A DNA stretch of 64,000 bases from Pseudomonadota bacterium (GCA_018241995.1 JAFECT010000003.1:674228-738227), one strand, 5' to 3'. Shown: positions 35,090 to 44,566, counted from the first letter of the stretch. Notes: a model not told the origin generated them from the letters alone. Numbers and translations: made by a program.

Positions 35090-35827
35090 ATGACCCCGAT
35101 CGCCGATACCGACAACGCGCCCGTCGCCCGCATCCTGGTGGTGGACGATGACGTCATCCTGCGCGTCGAGATCGCCGACTATCTCAGCCAGCATGGCTAT
35201 GCGGTCGAGACGGCTGCTGACGGGGTGGAGATGCAGGTGATCCTCACCGCCCGGGCGGTGGACTTGATCGTGCTGGACCTGATGCTGCCAGGGGAGGATG
35301 GGCTCTCGATCTGCCGCCGCCTGGCCGAGCAGGGCGGGCCGCCGATCATCATGGTCAGCGCCATGGGCCACGACACCGATCGCATCGTGGGGCTGGAGCT
35401 GGGCGCCGACGACTATCTGCCCAAGCCTTGCAATCCTCGTGAGCTGGTGGCGCGGGTGCGCGCGGTGCTCAGGCGCCGCGAGGACATCCGCCGCGGCGGG
35501 GCCAAGCGCGGGCGCACCATCAATTTCCGCGGCTTCTCGGTCGACCCGGCGCGCCGGCGCCTGCGCGCGCCAAACGGAGTGACCATCCTGTTGACCGTCG
35601 GCGAGTTCGCCCTGCTGGGCGCCTTCCTCGACCACCCCCAGCGCATCCTGTCGCGCGAACAGCTGCTGGAACTGGCCCGTGGCGGCGACGCGGAGGTGTT
35701 CGACCGCGCCGTGGACGTGCAAATCAGCCGCCTGCGCCGCAAGCTGCACGGCTGCTCGGACGTGGAGATTATCAAGACCTATCGCGGCTCCGGCTATCTG
35801 TTCGACGCCAAGGTCACCCGCGCGTGA
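35090..35827 (+). CDS. OmpR-family response regulator
   Basis: 245 residues. Receiver domain with acidic pocket ILVVDDD, phospho-acceptor Asp63 in VLDLMLPGEDG and Lys112 in LPKPCNP. C-terminal OmpR-type winged helix: LLTVGEFALLGAFLDHP, ILSREQLLELARG, DRAVDVQISRLRRKL and TYRGSGYLFDA. Start ATG 35090 has a weak ribosome site. Its stop overlaps the kinase start (GTGA), so the pair is co-translated. Likely controls envelope genes such as the divergent barrel protein. Confidence 0.93.
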   Translation: MTPIADTDNAPVARILVVDDDVILRVEIADYLSQHGYAVETAADGVEMQVILTARAVDLIVLDLMLPGEDGLSICRRLAEQGGPPIIMVSAMGHDTDRIVGLELGADDYLPKPCNPRELVARVRAVLRRREDIRRGGAKRGRTINFRGFSVDPARRRLRAPNGVTILLTVGEFALLGAFLDHPQRILSREQLLELARGGDAEVFDRAVDVQISRLRRKLHGCSDVEIIKTYRGSGYLFDAKVTRA

Positions 35828-37248
35828 AGCTGACGCCGCCGACGCGATGGCCGCTGGCGGTGCAGATCCTGGCGTTGTTGCTGGTGGGTCTGCTGACCGC
35901 CCAGGCGGTGAGCCTGATCGTGCTGCTGGCCATGCCGCAATCGCGCCCGCCGATCTACCGCGCCGCCGACATCGCCTCGGCCTTCGAGGGCCGCTCGCTG
36001 CGCCCGCCGTTCGGCCTGGCCCTGGTGCGCACGGTCGAGAAACACGCCCCCAGCTTGCCCGACAACCACTTCCAGACCGAGCCCGTGCGCGCGGAACTGG
36101 CCCAGACCCTGCGGGTGCCCGAGGCGCGCATCCGCTTCGCCGAATACGGCCCCTCCCTCCTGCGCACCCTGACCACCCGGCCCGAGCGCCTGGCCCGCGC
36201 GTTCGAGCCGCCGCGGCGCCGCGGCGAGGAGCGGCCTCCGGCGGAGGGCGGGGATGAGCCGGGTCGCGGACGATTCCGTGCAGGCCGGCCGATCTTCGGC
36301 AACTTCGTCGCCGCCCTGCAGCAGCCGTCCGGCCAGTGGGTGGTGGTGCGGCCGGAGCCCGAGGCCTTCCCCAACGAATGGCAGGCCCGCGTGGCGCTTT
36401 GGCTGGCCGGGGTGTTCATCGTCCTGGCCCCGGTCGGCTATCTGTTCGCGCGCCGCATCACCGCGCCGCTCGGCGCCTTCGCGCGCGGGGCCGAGCGCCT
36501 GGGCCGCGATCCGCGCTCGGAGCCGATCCCCGCGGGCGGCCCGGCCGAGCTCAGGGGCGCCGCGGACGCCTTCAACGAGATGCAGGTTCGGCTGCAGCGC
36601 TACGTCGAGGACCGCACCGCCATGGTCGGCGCCATCTCCCACGACCTGCGCACGCCGCTCGCCCGCATTCGCTTCAAGATCGAGAAGGCCCCGCCGGCCC
36701 TGCGCGACGCCATCGCCGTAGACCTGGAGCATATGGAGCGGATGATCGCCGCGGCGCTCAGCTTCACCCGCGACGCATCGGAGCCGCGCACGCGCGAGGC
36801 GGTGGACCTGCTGTCGCTGCTGGAATGTGTGGTCGACGACGCCGCTTTGGTGGGCGCAGACGTGGCTCTGGGCGAGGTGGAACCGGTCGTCATCGAGGCC
36901 GATGCGCTGGGCCTGCAGCGCCTGTTCGCCAACCTGGTCGACAATGCGGTCAAGTACGGCGGCTCGGCCCGCGTGGGGCTGAAGACCGCGGAGGGTTGCG
37001 CCGTGGTGACCGTGGCGGACCGCGGACCGGGCTTGAGCGCGCGCGAGATCGAGCACGTGTTCCGGCCCTTCTATCGCGCCGAGCCTGCTCGCACCCTGGA
37101 CGCCGGCGGCATCGGCCTGGGCCTGGCGGTGGCCCGCTCCATCGCCCGCGGTCATGGCGGCGACGTGACCCTCACCTCGACGCCCGAAGGCCTGACCGCT
37201 GAGGTGAAGCTGCCTCTCCCGGGCTTGACCCTCAGCCGCTGTTCCTGA
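35824..37248 (+). CDS. EnvZ-like sensor histidine kinase
   Basis: 474 residues. Two membrane helices (about 12-37 and 189-209) flank a periplasmic domain of about 150 residues rich in Arg/Pro/Glu near 119-155. HAMP about 210-262, phospho-His273 in AISHDLRTPLARIRF, N box LFANLVDNAVKYG, G1 DRGPGLS, G2 GGIGLGLAVARSI. Partner of the OmpR-type regulator; start GTG overlaps its stop. The last 17 bp overlap the convergent ppc gene. Confidence 0.93.
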   Translation: MKLTPPTRWPLAVQILALLLVGLLTAQAVSLIVLLAMPQSRPPIYRAADIASAFEGRSLRPPFGLALVRTVEKHAPSLPDNHFQTEPVRAELAQTLRVPEARIRFAEYGPSLLRTLTTRPERLARAFEPPRRRGEERPPAEGGDEPGRGRFRAGRPIFGNFVAALQQPSGQWVVVRPEPEAFPNEWQARVALWLAGVFIVLAPVGYLFARRITAPLGAFARGAERLGRDPRSEPIPAGGPAELRGAADAFNEMQVRLQRYVEDRTAMVGAISHDLRTPLARIRFKIEKAPPALRDAIAVDLEHMERMIAAALSFTRDASEPRTREAVDLLSLLECVVDDAALVGADVALGEVEPVVIEADALGLQRLFANLVDNAVKYGGSARVGLKTAEGCAVVTVADRGPGLSAREIEHVFRPFYRAEPARTLDAGGIGLGLAVARSIARGHGGDVTLTSTPEGLTAEVKLPLPGLTLSRCS

Positions 37249-39973
37249 GGCCCGCCGCCACGCCGTTGATGGTGATGTGGATGCCGTCGTCCACCAGGGG
37301 GTCGGTGTCGCCCGCGCGACGGCGGCGGATCAGTTCGATCTGCAGGTGGTTCAGCGGGTTGATGTAGGGCAGGCGGCCCTGCAGCACCTTGGCGAGCTCC
37401 GGATTGTCGGCGAGCAGCTCGGTCTCGCCCTTGATCTCCAGAAGGGCGTCGCGGGTGCGGCCCCACTCGGCGGTGATGGCGCCGAACACCGTCTCGCGCA
37501 GGCGCTTGTCGGGGACCATTTCAGCATAGCGGGCGGCGATGGAGAGGTCGGCCTTGGCCATGACCATCTCCATGTTGGCCAGGGTGGTGGCGAAGAACGG
37601 CCACTCCCGCGCCAGGGTCTTGAGCAGGCCGAGATCGGCGCCGGACTGCTCCACCGCGCTGCCGAAACCGTACCAGCCCGGCAACATCACCCGCGACTGC
37701 GACCAGGAGAACACCCAGGGGATGGCGCGCAGGTCCTCGATCTTCTCGATGGAGGAGCGCGAGGCGGGGCGGCTGCCGACCTTCAGCGTCGCGATCTCCA
37801 GGATCGGGGTGGCGGCCTTGAAGTAGTCGGCGAAGCCCGGCGTCTCATAGACCAGGGCGCGATAGGCCTTGCGCGAGGCGGCGGACAGCGAGGCGATAGC
37901 CGCGTTCCAGGGTTCGGGGGCGTCGCGCGCCGCCTTCTCCTCCGGCGCCAGGGTGGCCAGAAGCGTCGCGGCGGCCAGGCCGTCGAGGTTGCGGTGGGCG
38001 ATCTCCGGATCGAAATACTTGTTGGCGGCGACCTCGCCCTGTTCGGTGATGCGGATGCGCCCGGCGTTGGCGGCCTCGGGCTGAGCCAGGATGGCCTCGA
38101 AGCTGGACCCGCCGCCGCGGCCGACCGATCCGCCCCGGCCGTGGAAGAACTGCAGGGTCACCCCCGCCTCGGCCGCCACCTTCAGCAGGGCCGAGGAGGC
38201 CTCGTCCAGGTTCCAGATCGAGGTGAGGTAGCTGCCGTCCTTGTTCGAGTCGGAATAGCCGATCATCACCTCCTGGATCGGCGCCGGGCCCAGCGCCTCG
38301 CGCACCAGGTCGAGGCCGAGGTAGGCGCGCATGATCTCGGGCGCGGCCTCCAGGTCCGGGATGGTCTCGAACAGCGGCACCGGCAGCACCTGGGCGCGAA
38401 GCCGCCCACCGGGCGCATAGAGGCCGGCCTCCTTGAGCAGGATGAAGACTTCCAGGAGGTCGGACACCGAGGTGGTGTTGGAGATCACGTGCGCGCGGAT
38501 GGCCTCGGCGCCGTAGCAGGCGCGCACCTCGGCCGCGGCCTGCAGGATTTCCCACTCGCCCTGGGTCCGCTCCGAATAGGTCGCATAGGCCGAGTGCAGC
38601 AGGCGTCCGCCGGAGAGCTCCTTCAGCAGCAGGGCGACCTTGTCCTCTTCCGACAGGGCCTCGTAGTCCGGGCAGGCGCCGGCCACGGCCAGGAGTTCGG
38701 CCACGACCGGGGCGTTGACGCGCGAGTTCTGGCGCAGGTCGACGGTGGCCAGGTGGAAGCCGAAGCAGTCCACCGCCCGGATCAGGTCGGCCAGGCGGCC
38801 CTCGGCGAAGATCTCGCCGTGATTGCGCACCAGCGAGGTCTGGATGGCCTCCAGGTCGCGCTTCAGGGCGCCGGCGTCGGCATAGGCCTCGGCTTCCAGG
38901 TGCGACGGCTTGGGCGCCGGCCGCCCGACCAGCGCCTGGTGGGTCGCGCACAGCCTGGCGTAAATGCCCGAAAGCGCGCGCCGATAGGGCTCGTCGGCGC
39001 GATGGGGCGAGGCGTCGCCGGAGCGGTCGGCCAGTTCCGCCAGCTCGGCGCTGACCTTGGCCGGGGGAGCGGCGATCGATAGCTCCGCGCCCAGGGTGTT
39101 GATCTCATCGAGGTAGCGGACCAGGGCCACGCCCGATTGGCGGCGGAAGGTGTCGCGCAGCACCTCGGCGGTGACGTTGGGGTTGCCGTCGCGGTCGCCG
39201 CCGACCCAGGAGCCGACGCGCAGGAAGCTCGGCAGGCCGGGGCCGAAGGCGCGGGTCCACTCGGCGTAGAGCCTGGGCAGCTCCGACAGGAAGGCGCGCT
39301 CGAAGAAGGCCACCGCGTTCTCGACCTCGTCCTGCACCCCGAGATTGGTGCGGCGCAGCAGGCGGGTTTCCCACAGCACGGTGGTTTCCAGCAGCAGGCG
39401 CTGCTCGATCCGCGCGCGCTCGGCGTCGTCGTCGGCGTGGTCATAGGCGTCGAGCAGGCCGGCGATGGCGCCCACGCGGTCGATGACGCTCTTGCGGCGC
39501 ACCTCGGTGGGGTGGGCGGTGATGACCGGCGCGACCAGGGCATGCTCCAGCACCCGGCGCACGGCCTTGGCGCTCACGCCGTCCTTCTCCAGCCGGCGCG
39601 CGGCGGCGACCAGGGTGTCGGGGCGTTCCGGATCGCCCTCCGGCCGGGCGCGGAAGCGGGTGCGGGTGGCCTGGTCCTCGGCGATATTGGCCATCTGCAG
39701 GAACAGGGCGAAGCTGTGGGCGAAGCGCACGGCGTCGGGCAAGGCGAGGCCCGATAACTGGCGACGCAGCTCCGGATTGGCCTCGTCGCCCTCGCGGTAG
39801 CGCCAAACCGAGGCTCGGCGCAGGGCCTCGATCCGGTCGAAGACCGCCTGGCCGTCCTGCGCCTTGATCGCAGCGCCGAGCACCCGACCCAGGAAGCGGA
39901 TGTCGCGGCGCAACGGATCGGCGCGGTCTTGCAGCATCGGATCGTCCAGTTCGAGGAGGTCCAGCTCTGCCAT
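37232..39973 (-). CDS. ppc: Phosphoenolpyruvate carboxylase
   Basis: 913 residues, full length. Catalytic blocks VITAHPTEVRRKSV (His), GYSDSNKDGSYLTS and FFHGRGGSVGRGGG (glycine loop) are intact, and the C-terminus GVAAGLRNSG is the conserved inhibitor-site end. Carboxylates PEP to oxaloacetate for anaplerosis. ATG 39973 was taken over an upstream in-frame TTG at 40003; neither has a good Shine-Dalgarno. Overlaps the histidine kinase gene by 17 bp tail-to-tail. Confidence 0.97.
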   Translation of the reverse strand: MAELDLLELDDPMLQDRADPLRRDIRFLGRVLGAAIKAQDGQAVFDRIEALRRASVWRYREGDEANPELRRQLSGLALPDAVRFAHSFALFLQMANIAEDQATRTRFRARPEGDPERPDTLVAAARRLEKDGVSAKAVRRVLEHALVAPVITAHPTEVRRKSVIDRVGAIAGLLDAYDHADDDAERARIEQRLLLETTVLWETRLLRRTNLGVQDEVENAVAFFERAFLSELPRLYAEWTRAFGPGLPSFLRVGSWVGGDRDGNPNVTAEVLRDTFRRQSGVALVRYLDEINTLGAELSIAAPPAKVSAELAELADRSGDASPHRADEPYRRALSGIYARLCATHQALVGRPAPKPSHLEAEAYADAGALKRDLEAIQTSLVRNHGEIFAEGRLADLIRAVDCFGFHLATVDLRQNSRVNAPVVAELLAVAGACPDYEALSEEDKVALLLKELSGGRLLHSAYATYSERTQGEWEILQAAAEVRACYGAEAIRAHVISNTTSVSDLLEVFILLKEAGLYAPGGRLRAQVLPVPLFETIPDLEAAPEIMRAYLGLDLVREALGPAPIQEVMIGYSDSNKDGSYLTSIWNLDEASSALLKVAAEAGVTLQFFHGRGGSVGRGGGSSFEAILAQPEAANAGRIRITEQGEVAANKYFDPEIAHRNLDGLAAATLLATLAPEEKAARDAPEPWNAAIASLSAASRKAYRALVYETPGFADYFKAATPILEIATLKVGSRPASRSSIEKIEDLRAIPWVFSWSQSRVMLPGWYGFGSAVEQSGADLGLLKTLAREWPFFATTLANMEMVMAKADLSIAARYAEMVPDKRLRETVFGAITAEWGRTRDALLEIKGETELLADNPELAKVLQGRLPYINPLNHLQIELIRRRRAGDTDPLVDDGIHITINGVAAGLRNSG

Positions 39974-40090
39974 TTGTGCACCGCAATATCGCGCCCGCAA
40001 CAAGAAAGACGCCGGTCGGCGGGCATGACGACAAACCCCAAGCTCACGCTCAGGGTTGCGGCGACCTAGGTTCGTTGAGGCGGACGCGTC

Positions 40091-40513
40091 TCAGGCCCAG
40101 CGGCGCGCCAGCACCGGCGCTGCAGGCTCCAGGTCCAGGGGCGCCATCTGGGTGGCCTCGGCGATCAGGCTGTCCAACTCCGCGCGCAGACGCTTGCCGC
40201 GCCCGTTCAGGAAGATCAGCCGGCTGCGCGCATCGAACGGGTCGGGCCGCAACTCCACCAAGCCGACGTAGGGCGCCAGGGCGCCAGGCGCGTCGGCCTC
40301 GGCCAGGGAGCGCGAGGCGCGCGAGGCGGTGGTGATCGAGAAGCCGCAAAGCTCCGAGAGCTCGCTGACGCTCAGTCCGTCGTTCTCGCAAATATAAAGG
40401 AAGCTCAGCTGGGCGTTCGGGGTCAGTTCCGGATGCAGCCCGCGCAGGATGACGACCGCCTGCAGCACGGTGCTGTGCCGACGGGGCGCGGTTGTCGAGA
40501 GGGCGGCGTCCAT
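40091..40513 (-). CDS. MarR-like winged-helix transcriptional regulator
   Basis: 140 residues. SFLYICENDGLSVSELSELC and GFSITTASRASRSLAE form the helix-turn-helix; the wing region DARSRLIFLNGRGKRLRAEL follows. Closely similar in layout to the regulator at 7401-7781. ATG 40513 follows CTGGAG, which is part of the palindrome CCAGTACTGG, so the protein may bind its own leader. Divergent from the LytS-like kinase gene, whose expression it could also control. Confidence 0.75.
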   Translation of the reverse strand: MDAALSTTAPRRHSTVLQAVVILRGLHPELTPNAQLSFLYICENDGLSVSELSELCGFSITTASRASRSLAEADAPGALAPYVGLVELRPDPFDARSRLIFLNGRGKRLRAELDSLIAEATQMAPLDLEPAAPVLARRWA

Positions 40514-40520
40514 GAATACT

Positions 40521-40530
40521 CCAGTACTGG
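40521..40530. promoter_or_regulatory. Palindrome CCAGTACTGG overlapping the regulator's ribosome site
   Basis: Perfect 10-bp palindrome 8 bp upstream of the MarR-like start, overlapping its Shine-Dalgarno on the minus strand. Candidate autoregulatory operator; short, so chance is possible. Confidence 0.35.
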
Positions 40531-40647
40531 CTGTTCGGCCTGGAACGGCGCAAGGTTGGCAGCAAGCTCGCCCTTGGCGTGGGCTATTTCGACCAATGGA
40601 ATGCGACCTGCGACGAGCGCGGGCGCCCATACGACGGACGGCGCTCT

Positions 40648-41766
40648 ATGTTGGGCCAACGGTTGGACGAGCCTGAGACAGGGGCCGGGGGCGGGGGTCT
40701 GGGATTGCCGAGTGTTCGCAGGCGTAACACCGCCGTGGTCGCCCTGACCGTCGGCTTGTGGGTCGCCCAATACGTCTATCTGACCGCCCGTTCGGTGATC
40801 ATCGAAGGCCCGATGCTGGAGCAGATGGCGTTCCGGCGCATCTTCACCTGCGCGTTCGGCGTCCTGCTGTGTTTCGCCATGGCGCGGCTGTTGCGCCGGC
40901 TGGGCAAGAGCTCCTTCAGCGTCCAGGTCTCCTGGGCCGTTGGCCTGAGCGTGATCGCCAGCATCCTGTGGTCGACGGGGAACCTGGCGGCGATGCAGGC
41001 CCCGCCGGCCCTCTACACGTCGAAGTTCCCGGACTCCCTGCGCGAGATCGGGGTCAACACGCTCTTCATGGTGTGGTCGTTCCTGTCCTGGTCTGGCGTC
41101 TGGCTGGCGCTGGCCTACAACGAACGGCTGGCGGAGCGGGAGCTGCAGCTGAGCCAGAGCCAGCTGGCCGCCGCCGACATCCAGAACCAGATGCTGCGCT
41201 ATCAGCTCAATCCGCACTTCATGTTCAACACCATGAGCGCGATCACCACCCTGATCGCCGAGAAGGACCTGGAGCGGGCCGAGCAGGTGGTGCTGAACCT
41301 CTGCCGCTTCTTGCGCGCGTCGCTGGAGCGCGCCCCGCAGGACAAGATCATGCTGCGCGACGAGCTAGGGCTGGAGCAGCAGTACCTTTCGATCGAACGC
41401 GTCCGTTTCGAGGACCGGCTGGCCATCGAGGTGGTGGCGCCGCCGGAGCTGGAGGACTGCCTCGTGCCGGGCCTGATCCTGCAGCCGCTGGTCGAGAACG
41501 CCATCAAGTACGGTGTCGGGCCCGCGCGCGGCCTCGTCACCGTACGGGTCGAAGCGCGCGCCGTCGAAGGCGAGCTTGAGCTTTCGGTGCGCGACAACGG
41601 TGGGGCCCGCCGGCCTCGGACGAACGGGCACGCGCTAGGGGTGGGCTTGCAGAACGTCCGTCGGAGACTCGACGCCATCTACGGCGATCGCGCGGACTTC
41701 CGCGCCGAGCCCCAGGCCAAGGGTTTCGAGGCGGTGATGCGCCTGCCGCTGGAGCGCATGGCATGA
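40648..41766 (+). CDS. LytS/YpdA-type sensor histidine kinase
   Basis: 372 residues from ATG 40648 (an in-frame GTG at 40579 is the alternative; neither has a good ribosome site). Four predicted membrane helices (about 28-50, 62-82, 93-110, 136-158), then the His_kinase (PF06580) domain with RYQLNPHFMFNTMSAITTL (His190) and an ATPase domain with LQPLVENAIKYG and GVGLQNVRRRL. Senses an unknown signal and phosphorylates the LytTR regulator encoded by the overlapping next gene (ATGA). Confidence 0.88.
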   Translation: MLGQRLDEPETGAGGGGLGLPSVRRRNTAVVALTVGLWVAQYVYLTARSVIIEGPMLEQMAFRRIFTCAFGVLLCFAMARLLRRLGKSSFSVQVSWAVGLSVIASILWSTGNLAAMQAPPALYTSKFPDSLREIGVNTLFMVWSFLSWSGVWLALAYNERLAERELQLSQSQLAAADIQNQMLRYQLNPHFMFNTMSAITTLIAEKDLERAEQVVLNLCRFLRASLERAPQDKIMLRDELGLEQQYLSIERVRFEDRLAIEVVAPPELEDCLVPGLILQPLVENAIKYGVGPARGLVTVRVEARAVEGELELSVRDNGGARRPRTNGHALGVGLQNVRRRLDAIYGDRADFRAEPQAKGFEAVMRLPLERMA

Positions 41767-42584
41767 GCACCGGACCCACCGCCGTCATCGTCGAGGACGA
41801 ACCGCACGCCGTGCGCCGCCTCTCCATGGCCTTGCGCTCCATCGCCGACCTGACCGTGCTGGGGGTGGCGCGCGACGGCGACGAGGGCCTGGCCCTGATC
41901 CGGCGCATGGATCCAGACATCGCCTTCCTCGACATCAGCCTGCCTGGCCTGACCGGGCTGGAGGTGGCCGAGGCGCTGAACGGCGCGCGCACCTCGGTGG
42001 TCTTCGTCACCGCCTATGACCGCCACGCCATCGACGCCTTCCGCCTGGCGGCGGTCGACTATCTGCTCAAGCCCGTGGAGTTCCCGCAGGTGGTCGAGGC
42101 GGTGGAGCGGGCGCGCCGCCGCGGCCTGGAGGATCGCGGTCGCGCCGACGGCGGGGTCGAGGCGCTGCTGGAGGCCGTGCGCCGCGCCGGCCTGGAGCCC
42201 CAGCCGCCGACGCCGGAGTACGACGCGGAGATGTGGGTGGCGGGCCGTCGCGGCGCGGTGCGCCTGGCCCTGACCTCGGTCGAGTGGTTCGAGGCCGAGC
42301 GCGACTATGTGCGCATCCACGCCGACGGCGGCGAACACCTGATCCGCCAAGCGGTCCACGCGCTGGAAGACCGGCTCGATCCCAAGCGGTTCCTGCGGGT
42401 CCATCGCTCGGCCGTGGTCAATGTCGATCGGATCGAGCGGGTCGAGCGCAAGGTCAACGGCGCCCTGACCATCCGCCTGATGTCCGGTCATCGCGTGCCG
42501 GTCGGGCGCTCCTACGCCGATGCGGTCAGGGCGCTGATCTCGGGCGCCAGCGCCGGGGCAGGCCGGGCGCCGCGCAGGTCCTGA
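41763..42584 (+). CDS. LytTR-type response regulator
   Basis: 273 residues. Receiver domain with VIVEDEPHAV, Asp57 in AFLDISLPGLTGLE and Lys103 in DYLLKPVEFP. The C-terminal LytTR DNA-binding domain contains VEWFEAERDYVRIHADGGEH, RFLRVHRSAVVN and GHRVPVGRSYADAV. ATG overlaps the kinase stop. LytTR sites are paired 9-bp elements; I could not identify them here. Confidence 0.93.
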   Translation: MSTGPTAVIVEDEPHAVRRLSMALRSIADLTVLGVARDGDEGLALIRRMDPDIAFLDISLPGLTGLEVAEALNGARTSVVFVTAYDRHAIDAFRLAAVDYLLKPVEFPQVVEAVERARRRGLEDRGRADGGVEALLEAVRRAGLEPQPPTPEYDAEMWVAGRRGAVRLALTSVEWFEAERDYVRIHADGGEHLIRQAVHALEDRLDPKRFLRVHRSAVVNVDRIERVERKVNGALTIRLMSGHRVPVGRSYADAVRALISGASAGAGRAPRRS

Positions 42585-42640
42585 GCCCTTCCGCCATCCG
42601 CGCGGCTGCGCTACCCACGACGGCGACAGCGGAGGCGCGC

Positions 42641-43339
42641 ATGGACGGCAGGACGGTCGTGGTCACCGGCGGATTCGGAGCCCTGGGCTCGGTGGTGGCG
42701 GCGGAAGCGGCCAAGGCCGGCGCCGTCGTCGTGGCGGTGGACGTCGCGCCGAGTGCGCCGGAGCGCATGGCGGGGCTGGTTGGGCCCAAGGGCTTCACCC
42801 TGCCGGGCGTGAACCTGACCGACCTCGACGCCACCTCCGCGGCGATGGCCGAGGTCAAGGCACGCACCGGGCGGCTGGACGCCCTAGTCAACATCGCCGG
42901 TGGCTTTGCCTGGCAGACCCTGCAGGACGGCGACCTCAGCGTCTGGGACAAGATGTTCGCCCTGAACGTCAAGACTGCGGCTACGGCCTGCAAGGCGGCG
43001 ACCCCGCACCTGATCGCGAACGGCGAAGGACGCATCGTCAACGTCGGAGCCGCCTCGGCGGCGAAGGCCGGCGCGGGCATGGGCGCCTACGCCGCCTCCA
43101 AGGCCGGGGTCGCGAAGCTGACCGAGAGCCTGGCGGAGGAGTTGAAGACCCTGGGCGTCACCGTCAACGCGGTGCTCCCCTCGATCATCGACACGCCCGC
43201 CAACCGCGCGGACATGCCCGATGCGGATTTCTCCAAGTGGGTGACGCCCGGCGACCTGGCGGCGGTGATCCTGTTCCTGGCCTCGCGCCAGGCCCGGGCC
43301 GTGACCGGCGCCCTGATCCCCGTCACCGGCGGGCTGTAA
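42641..43339 (+). CDS. Short-chain dehydrogenase/reductase
   Basis: 232 residues, classical SDR. Cofactor loop VVVTGGFGALGSVVA, VDVA at the end of beta-2, NIAGG, and catalytic YAASKAG with the Tyr-Lys pair. The last segment GALIPVTGGL is usual. GGAGG precedes ATG 42641. Substrate unknown. It is 56 bp after the LytTR regulator gene and 4 bp before the racemase-like gene, so it is probably co-transcribed with the latter. Confidence 0.9.
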   Translation: MDGRTVVVTGGFGALGSVVAAEAAKAGAVVVAVDVAPSAPERMAGLVGPKGFTLPGVNLTDLDATSAAMAEVKARTGRLDALVNIAGGFAWQTLQDGDLSVWDKMFALNVKTAATACKAATPHLIANGEGRIVNVGAASAAKAGAGMGAYAASKAGVAKLTESLAEELKTLGVTVNAVLPSIIDTPANRADMPDADFSKWVTPGDLAAVILFLASRQARAVTGALIPVTGGL

Positions 43340-43343
43340 GGCC

Positions 43344-44447
43344 GTGGGGCAGGGGCCGCTCTCGGGCGTCAGGGTGGTCGAGTTCACCGGCCTGGGACCC
43401 GGGCCGTTCGCGGCCATGCTGCTGTCGGACCTGGGCGCGGAGGTGCTGCGCATCGACCGGCTGGGCTCTCCCGGCGCCTCAAGGAACGAGGTCCCCGCCC
43501 GCGGCCGCGCCTCCCTGGCGCTGGACCTGAAACAGGCCGAGGCGGTGCAGACCTGCCTGCAGGCCCTGGAAAGCGCCGACATCCTGATCGAGGGCTTCCG
43601 GCCCGGCGTGTTGGAGCGCCTGGGCCTGGGCCCCGCGGTCGCGCTGGCCCGCAATCCGCGCCTCGTCTACGGCCGCATGACCGGCTGGGGCCAGGAGGGG
43701 CCGCTGGCCCAGGCCGCGGGCCACGACATCAACTACATCGCCCTGACCGGAGGGCTGGCGGCGACGGGCGAGGCCGACGGACCGCCGGTCCCGCCGCTCA
43801 ACCTGCTGGGCGACTACGGCGGGGGCGCGCTCTATCTCGCCTTTGGCGTCGTGGCGGCCCTGTACGAAGCTCAGCGCTCGGGCAAGGGGCAGGTGGTCGA
43901 CGCGGCGATCGTCGATGGCTCGGCTTCGCTGATGGCGGCATGGTCCTGGCTGCAGGCGGACGGGATCGCGCGCGCCGAGCGCGGCGCGAGTCTGCTCGGC
44001 GGGGCGGCCCACTTCTACCGCTGCTACCGCTGCGCCGACGGCGCGTGGGTTTCGGTCGGGGCGCTGGAGCCGCAGTTCTGGGCGGAGTTCCTGCGCCGCG
44101 TGGGGCTCGATCCCGCGGACTGGCCGGCCGGCTTCGACTCCTCGAACTGGGCGGAGTCCTCCGAACGCCTGGCCGCCGTCTTCGCGACGCAGCCGCGGGA
44201 CCACTGGCGCGCCTTGCTCGAAGGCAGCGACGCTTGCTTCGCGCCGGTGCTCAGCCTGGACGAGGCGCCGGGGCATCCGCACCTGAAGGCGCGCGGGACC
44301 TTCATTGAAGCGCACGGCCAGATCCAACCGGCCCCAGCGCCCCGCTTCTCCCGCACGCCGGGCGCCATCCAAGGCCCGCCGCCGGCGGCCGGGGAGGGCG
44401 GCCGCGAACTGCTGGACCGCTGGCTCGGGAATGACCGCCGCCCATAG
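43344..44447 (+). CDS. Alpha-methylacyl-CoA racemase-like CaiB/BaiF family enzyme
   Basis: 367 residues from GTG 43344. VRVVEFTGLGPGPFAAMLLS is the N-terminal CoA-binding segment. AGHDINYIALTG (His127) and LLGDYGGGALYLAFG (Asp157) match the catalytic His/Asp pair of mycobacterial MCR and human AMACR, so racemisation of 2-methylacyl-CoA is more likely than CoA transfer. Would feed branched fatty acid or sterol side-chain breakdown. Closely follows the SDR gene. Confidence 0.88.
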   Translation: MGQGPLSGVRVVEFTGLGPGPFAAMLLSDLGAEVLRIDRLGSPGASRNEVPARGRASLALDLKQAEAVQTCLQALESADILIEGFRPGVLERLGLGPAVALARNPRLVYGRMTGWGQEGPLAQAAGHDINYIALTGGLAATGEADGPPVPPLNLLGDYGGGALYLAFGVVAALYEAQRSGKGQVVDAAIVDGSASLMAAWSWLQADGIARAERGASLLGGAAHFYRCYRCADGAWVSVGALEPQFWAEFLRRVGLDPADWPAGFDSSNWAESSERLAAVFATQPRDHWRALLEGSDACFAPVLSLDEAPGHPHLKARGTFIEAHGQIQPAPAPRFSRTPGAIQGPPPAAGEGGRELLDRWLGNDRRP

Positions 44448-44566
44448 TCTCCATGCACCACTTTCACGGCCGCCAACCTTGCTGTGAGCGGGCTTCATAG
44501 CTACCTCCGCACGCAAGGCGTGCCGCGCTGCGGGCGTCGTTTTTCGTGCAGCGTCAGGACACCCGC

